This document shows, one piece after another, positions 58,631 through 64,000 of a stretch of 64,000 nt of DNA. A program made the position numbers and the translations under genes. Within the stretch, counting starts at the first letter, position 1; each line of letters begins with the position of its first letter. The notes under the pieces were generated by a model. It had not been told where the DNA came from. It did not search any database and saw only the letters and a program-made list of their open reading frames with translations. Source of the DNA: CAYFMP01 sp964344215 (GTDB lineage Bacteria; Pseudomonadota; Alphaproteobacteria; Rhodospirillales; Casp-alpha2); contig CAYFMP010000010.1 of the NCBI GenBank assembly GCA_964344215.1, positions 1-64,000 of the forward strand. The letters are read 5' to 3'.

Positions 58631-60678
58631 ACCGGATAGGCGTCCAGGATAGACCGGTTTCCGTTCTGCTGGCCGACGACAGCGCGGCCAACCGCGATAT
58701 GCTGGTCCGCCGTCTGACTAGGCACGGTTTTCATCTTGATGTGGCCAAAGACGGCGTGGAAACGCTCGAGCGAGCGCGGCCCGAAGAATTCGACTTGCTG
58801 CTTCTGGACATAATGTTGCCCGACATGACCGGCATCGAGGTTCTCGAGGAGTTACGCAGGCTTCATTCTGCGACCGCGTTTCCGATCATCATGGTAACGG
58901 CGGATGCGACGAGCGAAACCCTCGTCGAAGCGCTCGACAAGGGAGCGAACGACTATGTGACCAAGCCCGTCAACCTCCCTGTCCTGCTGGCGCGGATCGA
59001 CAACCAAATTCGTTCCAAGGAAGCGGAACGAAAGCTCCGCGAATTGGCAGCCGGTCTCGAAGACATGGTTGCCGAGAGAACGGCGGAATTGCAAACGGCC
59101 AACGAGAATCTGCAAGCGGAGATCGAGACCCGCAAGCGAATGGAAGCCGTTTCCGTCCGCCTCACGGCGGCCGTCGAAGCCCTGTCGGAAAGCGTCGCTA
59201 TTTTCGATGCCGAGGACCGCCTCGTCTTCGGCAACCAACAGTTCAGGAAGTACAACAAGGTTGTCGAGGACTATGTGGTGCCCGGCACTCCTTACGAGAC
59301 ATTGATGCGCCAGCTCGTCAAGAATGGCATGTTTCCCGAAGCCGACGGCCGCGAGGAAGAATGGCTGGCTGAACGCATCGATCAGCACCGCAATCCGAGG
59401 GGGAACCTCGAGATCAAGCACCGCAACGGCGTTCATCTGTTGGTCGCCGAAGAGCGCCTACCCGACGGCGGGATCGCAACGCTAGCGACCGATATCACCG
59501 AGAGAGTGAAGGCGGAGAGGGCCCGAGAGGAATTGGAGGCGCAGTTGCGCCAGGCCCAGAAGCTGGAAACCCTCGGCACGCTGACCAACGGCATCGCGCA
59601 CGACTTCAATAATATCCTGTCGCCGATCATGGGATATGTCGACATGGCGCTGCGTGATCTCGAGGAGGGAAGCCGCATATACTCAAACCTCTGGCACGTC
59701 CTTGTGGCGGCCAAGCGCGCTAAGGAACTGGTAGAGCAAATCCTGTTTTTCGGCGGCACGATGGAGAAGGAGCCGCAGGATTTGAACGTGGCCGACGTGG
59801 TCGAGGAGGCACTGAAGCTCCTCCGCCCCTCCATCCCCTCGACCATCGAGATCGAATCGCGGACTTCCCCGGGATTGCCCCTGGTGAGAGCCGATCCGAC
59901 GCAGATCCATCAGATCGTCATGAACCTTTGCACCAACGCCTACCAGGCAATGCGGAACGAAGGGGGAATATTAACGGTCGAAGTCGACGAGATCGCGGCG
60001 GCAACGGCGACGTTGCAGAAGTCCGAGGGTGGAGACCGGAGTATCAGGCTGCGGATAACGGATACCGGCCCCGGCATGGAACCGACGATCATCGATCGTA
60101 TCTTCGAGCCGTTTTTTACGACCAAGGAGGTCGGCGAAGGAACAGGACTTGGCCTATCCGTCGTACACGGTATCGTCGTCAGTCACAGCGGCTCAATCAC
60201 CGTCGACAGCGAACCAGGCCGGGGCACGGTTTTCGATATCTGTCTTCCGGCGTTGGACACGGACTCGACGATCGAAAGAACGGTGGTCGAGGAGGTCCGA
60301 ACCGACCCGGCCGTTGGCGGACGTCTGCTTCTTGTCGATGACGACAAGGATGTCGCCGATTTGGGGCGCCAGATGCTCGAGCGGCTGGGCTATGAGGTCA
60401 TTCTGGAGAACGACTCCGAGAGCGCCTTTGAAATCTTTCGCTCGTCGCCAAAGGCTTTTGACGCCGTACTGACGGATTACGCGATGCCACGAATGACCGG
60501 CACCGAGCTGGCTCAGGCACTCAGGGCCATCCGCCCGGACCTCCCGATCATCATCATGACCGGCGCCAAGGACGCGGCGGAATTCCCAATCGAGGAAAAC
60601 TCCGAGATCAGCGTCGTGCTCTCCAAGCCGGTGGCCTTACGCGAGCTCAGCGATGCCGTTCGCGAAGCAATGGAATAG
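58627..60678 (+). CDS. cytoplasmic hybrid kinase: REC-PAS-HisKA-HATPase-REC
   Basis: This 683-residue protein has a receiver at the N-terminus (Asp61 in LLLLDIMLPD), a coiled linker (KLRELAAGLEDMVAERTAEL), a PAS domain (about 175-295, FDAEDRLVFGNQQF), DHp with His325 (NGIAHDFNN), ATPase (NLCTNAYQAMRNEGG, DTGPGME, GEGTGLGLS) and a second receiver (Asp617 in AVLTDYAMPR). There is no membrane segment. The PAS and kinase core are very like those of the next gene. It overlaps the single receiver gene by four bases. Confidence 0.93.
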   Translation: MNRIGVQDRPVSVLLADDSAANRDMLVRRLTRHGFHLDVAKDGVETLERARPEEFDLLLLDIMLPDMTGIEVLEELRRLHSATAFPIIMVTADATSETLVEALDKGANDYVTKPVNLPVLLARIDNQIRSKEAERKLRELAAGLEDMVAERTAELQTANENLQAEIETRKRMEAVSVRLTAAVEALSESVAIFDAEDRLVFGNQQFRKYNKVVEDYVVPGTPYETLMRQLVKNGMFPEADGREEEWLAERIDQHRNPRGNLEIKHRNGVHLLVAEERLPDGGIATLATDITERVKAERAREELEAQLRQAQKLETLGTLTNGIAHDFNNILSPIMGYVDMALRDLEEGSRIYSNLWHVLVAAKRAKELVEQILFFGGTMEKEPQDLNVADVVEEALKLLRPSIPSTIEIESRTSPGLPLVRADPTQIHQIVMNLCTNAYQAMRNEGGILTVEVDEIAAATATLQKSEGGDRSIRLRITDTGPGMEPTIIDRIFEPFFTTKEVGEGTGLGLSVVHGIVVSHSGSITVDSEPGRGTVFDICLPALDTDSTIERTVVEEVRTDPAVGGRLLLVDDDKDVADLGRQMLERLGYEVILENDSESAFEIFRSSPKAFDAVLTDYAMPRMTGTELAQALRAIRPDLPIIIMTGAKDAAEFPIEENSEISVVLSKPVALRELSDAVREAME

Positions 60679-60682
60679 GTGA

Positions 60683-63600
60683 ATGACGTCCGGAACCGGG
60701 AGCAAAGACCGTGACGGCCGGTGCCGCACGTGGGGATTGCCGCGGCGCCTTCGTCATCAGGTCGGTCGTACCGTCCGCGTGGCGGCGCTGGCGGCGGCGG
60801 TGTTCGCGGCCGCGGCCGCGGCATTACAAGAGGCCAGAGCCAACGAGCGCGTGTTCGTCGGCGCTTCGACAAACAACTTCCCTTCCGTCAATGTATTGGA
60901 CAAAAATGGCGAACCGACGGGATTCGACCGGGAGCTCGCGCAAGCCGTCGTCGCTGCGGCCGGGGGCACGGTGACTCACATGTATTCCCCGATTTGGACC
61001 GAAGTGCTGAAATGGTTGGACAGCGGCGAGGCCGATTTCGTTCACGATACGGGATTCACCGAAGATCGGTTGGCCTATCTGGACTACAGCGATCCCATAC
61101 TCGAGATGCCGGAGCGGATTTTCGTCAGATCGGAACGCTTCGACATCGCCCGGTTCGAGGACCTGAATGGAAGGACGATCGCCTGCATCAACCAGCACAC
61201 CAGCCATCTCTTTTTGGTGAAGTTTCCCGAGATCGAATGCGAGATCGTCAAGCGGCCGGTCGACGGGATTCTGGCGGTTCTCAACGGCGACGTCGACGCC
61301 TTCGTCTACCCACGTCAGATCGCCCTCTACTACGCCTACAACATGCGTCTTCGCGGCGAAATCAAAGCGGTCGGCCCACCCGTTCGCACGCTCACCTGGA
61401 ACATGGCCGTGAAGAAAGGGAACCGAGATGTTATGGCGATGTTGAACGAAGGCATCGCCAAGGTCAAAGCCAGCGGCGAACTAAAGAAGATCTACGACAA
61501 GTGGTTCGGCGAATCGATGTTTCACGGCCATTCGACCGATGCTATCGCTGTCGTTGCGGGCGGCGCCATTGTGATGACGGCGCTCGCCGCCGTTATCGCG
61601 TTCATCCTGTTTTACGCGCTGAAGACCCGGTCGGCCCGCGATCGCCTGGCCGAGACGCTGGAAATCAGCCGACGGTTCGAGGAGGCACTCCGCGATAGCG
61701 AGGAGCGGTTCCGCGTCATCGCCGAGACCACGCCGGTCGCCATGATCGTCGCCCGAATGTCGGATGCCCGGATCGTCTATTCGAACCATCATGCGGCGCA
61801 CGTTCTCGGGTTGCACGACACCGCCCTGTTCGGCCGCACGTTGACCGATTTCTACGTCGAGCCGTCTCGCCACGAACGCCTGCTCGAGGCGGCCGCCAAC
61901 CAACGCGTCGTCCGCGATATCGAGCTCGAACTGTGCGCCGTCGACGGGACCGTCGTATCGATCCTGGTGGCGATCAGGAAAATCCTTTACGACGGCGAGG
62001 AATCGATCGTGTTCGGCTTCAACGACATCTCGGAGCGCAAGCGCACGGAGGAAGCGCTCAGGCAAAGCGAGGCGCGTTACGCCGGGATCGTCGAGGACCA
62101 GACCGACCTGATCAGCCGGATAGCGGGCGACGGCACGCGGACATTCGTGAACTCGTCGTTCTGCCGGCTCCTGGGAAAGACCGAGGCGGAATTGCTTGGC
62201 ACGCCGGTATATGAGATTGTTCATCCCGACGACGTTCCGCAGCTAAGGAAGTACTTGGCCGCGTTCACGCCCGAATCGTCCAGAAGCGAGACCGAGAATC
62301 GCGTCCGCCGTCACGACGGGGAGTACCGTTGCATTCATTGGGTCTATCGGGCGGTCTTCGATCCGAAAGGCCGGGTGCGGGAATACCAAGCCGTCGGGCG
62401 CGATATAACCGAGCGCAAGAGGTTGGAATCGATCTCCGAGCGCCTGACCGCCGCCATCGACGCGCTGTCCGAGGGGGTCGCCCTTTACGATGCCGAGGAC
62501 CGGTTGGTCTTCGCCAACAAGAAACTCATCGAGAACAACGCGCCGATGGCCGAGCACATCAGGCCCGGCCTCGGCTTCGAGGATTTTGTTCGAATGCTGG
62601 CGGCCAACGGGCTGGTACCGGAAGCGGCGGGGCGCGAAGAGGAATGGCTGGCGGAGAGAGTGGCGCGGCACAGGAACCCCGAAGGGCCGTTCGAACAGCC
62701 ACGGCTGGGCGGAAAGCATCTGCTTATCAGCGAAAAGCGCCTCCCAGACGGCGGCACCATGTCGCTCGCCACCGATATCAGCGAACGCAAGCGGACGGAA
62801 GAAGCGCTCCGGGACAGCGAGGCGCGCTATGCGGCGATCGTCGAGGATCAAACCGAGTTCATTGGCCGTTCGACGGCTGACGGGACTCGCATTTTCGTCA
62901 ACGGCGCCTATTGTCGGTTTCTCGGCAAGACCGAAGACCAGTTGATCGGGTCCCAGGTGCGAGACGTCCTCCATCCCGACCATGTCGAACTGCTTGAAGA
63001 GTGCTTGGCGTCACTGACACCGGGGTCTCCCCGGGCCGAAGCTGACAACCGCGTTCGTCGCCACGACGGAGAATACCGCTGGGTTCACTGGGCCGTTCGC
63101 GGCGTCTTCGACGACGACGGCGATCTCGTCGAGTTCCAGTCGGTCGGGCGCGACATTACCGAGCGCCGCCGCGCCGAAGAAGCCGCCCAACGGCTGGGCC
63201 GGCTCGTCGAATCTTCGCTCAACGAAGTCTACGTATTCGATGCGGAGACCCTCCTGTTCACCGATGTCAACGCGGGCGCGCGGCGCAATCTCGGCTATGG
63301 GATGGACGAGCTGCGCGTTTTGACACCGCTCGATCTGAAACCCGAGTACACGAGGCAATCGTTTGAAGCTCTTCTCCGCCCGCTGCGCGACGGCGAGCAG
63401 CAAATCGTCACCTTCGAAACCGTCCACAGGCGGAAGGACGGCAGTGAATACCCGATCGAAGTTCATCTGCAATTGTCCTCCACCGAATCGCCGCCGGTGT
63501 TCATCGCCAATATTCTGGATGTCACCGAGCAGAAAGGCGCCGCGGCCTTGCGCGAGGAACTGGAGGCACAACTGCGTCAGGCTCAGAAACTTGAAACTCT

Positions 63601-64000
63601 GGGCACCCTCACCAACGGCATCGCCCATGACTTCAACAATATCCTGGCGCCGATCCTGGGTTTCGTGGAAATGGCGCTGTGCGACCTACCGGAAGGCACG
63701 CAGACCCACCGCAATCTCAATCAGGTCTTGCGCGCCGCCCTTCGGGCCAAGGACCTGGTCCGACAAATCCTTACCTTCGGCGGCAAGTTGGAGCAGGAAT
63801 TCCGACCACTCGACGTGGCGGTCATCGTTGCCGAGGCGTTGGGTCTGCTTCGACCTTCCCTGCCCTCGACCATCGAGATCGACGTCGATATCAGCCCCGA
63901 TCTGCCCAGGATCATGGGGAACCCGACGCAGATACACCAAGTCGTCATGAACCTCTGCACAAATGCCTACCAAGCGATGCGGGACGAGGGCGGCATCTTG
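60683..64000 (+). CDS. sensor kinase with periplasmic solute-binding domain and five PAS domains (runs off the window)
   Basis: This partial protein has at least 1,106 residues. The N-terminus is followed by a hydrophobic stretch (VRVAALAAAVFAAAAAALQ), then a SBP_bac_3-type periplasmic binding domain (about 53-280: GFDRELAQAVVAAAG, TEDRLAYLDYSDP, YDKWFGES). A membrane helix lies at about 287-310 and PAS units begin near 335, 458, 583, 707 and 836. The DHp has His983 (NGIAHDFNN), and the start of the ATPase (NLCTNAYQAMRDEGG) is cut by the edge. It begins four bases after the preceding stop, at an ATG. The domain likely senses an amino-acid-like ligand. Confidence 0.9.
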   Translation, partial: MTSGTGSKDRDGRCRTWGLPRRLRHQVGRTVRVAALAAAVFAAAAAALQEARANERVFVGASTNNFPSVNVLDKNGEPTGFDRELAQAVVAAAGGTVTHMYSPIWTEVLKWLDSGEADFVHDTGFTEDRLAYLDYSDPILEMPERIFVRSERFDIARFEDLNGRTIACINQHTSHLFLVKFPEIECEIVKRPVDGILAVLNGDVDAFVYPRQIALYYAYNMRLRGEIKAVGPPVRTLTWNMAVKKGNRDVMAMLNEGIAKVKASGELKKIYDKWFGESMFHGHSTDAIAVVAGGAIVMTALAAVIAFILFYALKTRSARDRLAETLEISRRFEEALRDSEERFRVIAETTPVAMIVARMSDARIVYSNHHAAHVLGLHDTALFGRTLTDFYVEPSRHERLLEAAANQRVVRDIELELCAVDGTVVSILVAIRKILYDGEESIVFGFNDISERKRTEEALRQSEARYAGIVEDQTDLISRIAGDGTRTFVNSSFCRLLGKTEAELLGTPVYEIVHPDDVPQLRKYLAAFTPESSRSETENRVRRHDGEYRCIHWVYRAVFDPKGRVREYQAVGRDITERKRLESISERLTAAIDALSEGVALYDAEDRLVFANKKLIENNAPMAEHIRPGLGFEDFVRMLAANGLVPEAAGREEEWLAERVARHRNPEGPFEQPRLGGKHLLISEKRLPDGGTMSLATDISERKRTEEALRDSEARYAAIVEDQTEFIGRSTADGTRIFVNGAYCRFLGKTEDQLIGSQVRDVLHPDHVELLEECLASLTPGSPRAEADNRVRRHDGEYRWVHWAVRGVFDDDGDLVEFQSVGRDITERRRAEEAAQRLGRLVESSLNEVYVFDAETLLFTDVNAGARRNLGYGMDELRVLTPLDLKPEYTRQSFEALLRPLRDGEQQIVTFETVHRRKDGSEYPIEVHLQLSSTESPPVFIANILDVTEQKGAAALREELEAQLRQAQKLETLGTLTNGIAHDFNNILAPILGFVEMALCDLPEGTQTHRNLNQVLRAALRAKDLVRQILTFGGKLEQEFRPLDVAVIVAEALGLLRPSLPSTIEIDVDISPDLPRIMGNPTQIHQVVMNLCTNAYQAMRDEGGIL

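Noticed and set aside
1..64000. CRISPR arrays, tRNA and rRNA genes, prophage or integron structures
   Set aside because: No regularly spaced repeats, no cloverleaf with GGTTC-type arm at a plausible place, and no phage structural or integrase genes were seen.

Overview
The window reads as a chromosomal piece of a high-GC Alphaproteobacterium, most likely of the Rhodospirillales type. The reasons are the GC-rich coding, a DUF1491 protein, a MaeB-type malic enzyme fused to a phosphotransacetylase-like domain, a non-pyrrolysine MttB-family methyltransferase, an NnrU protein and many hybrid histidine kinases. No rRNA, tRNA, CRISPR array or intact insertion sequence was recognised. Species cannot be named from the sequence.

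Left part (0.2-16.4 kb): malic enzyme; a cytosolic glycerophosphodiesterase; a phytanoyl-CoA-dioxygenase-like oxygenase; an EamA exporter; a periplasmic TPR protein; an outer-membrane barrel; then a LysR regulator divergent from a complete ugpB-A-E-C operon for glycerol-3-phosphate uptake that ends in a second, exported glycerophosphodiesterase. Together these could hydrolyse phospholipid headgroup diesters outside the membrane and import the product. A 16-bp perfect hairpin lies between ugpB and ugpA. A Sel1-repeat protein with a Pro/Glu-rich linker, a parvulin, a DUF1491 protein and a HIT protein follow.

Middle (16.4-36.5 kb): a TPP-dependent acetolactate-synthase-like enzyme; an intergenic block that looks like a short RNA gene preceded by an FNR/CRP-type palindrome at about -41.5; diaminopropionate ammonia-lyase; a lipid-linked sugar pair (GT2 plus GT-C); a nitrilase; a HAD hydrolase flanked by 21-bp direct repeats; a scar with gene remnants; a carbamoylase/hydantoinase-family amidase coupled to an MttB-family methyltransferase; NnrU; a radical SAM/SPASM enzyme; and a CHASE2 adenylate cyclase with an exported partner. 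The theme is catabolism of amino-acid-like and methylated nitrogen compounds plus envelope functions.

Right part (36.5-64 kb): small membrane-protein genes, an anchored trypsin-like protease, then a minus-strand block running from a pseudo-transglutaminase (H and D of the triad kept, Cys lost) through a 1,891-residue exported protein (five discoidin-like repeats, two VWA domains with intact MIDAS motifs, TPR, coiled coil, 17-kDa-surface-antigen-like tail) to a TPR protein. This is the best candidate for an undescribed envelope system. Base composition drops inside the transglutaminase-like gene and stays lower through an IS630 remnant, a hybrid kinase and a decayed response-regulator pseudogene. 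The last 9 kb is a tightly overlapping signalling operon of three hybrid or sensor kinases and a single-domain response regulator, running off the right edge.
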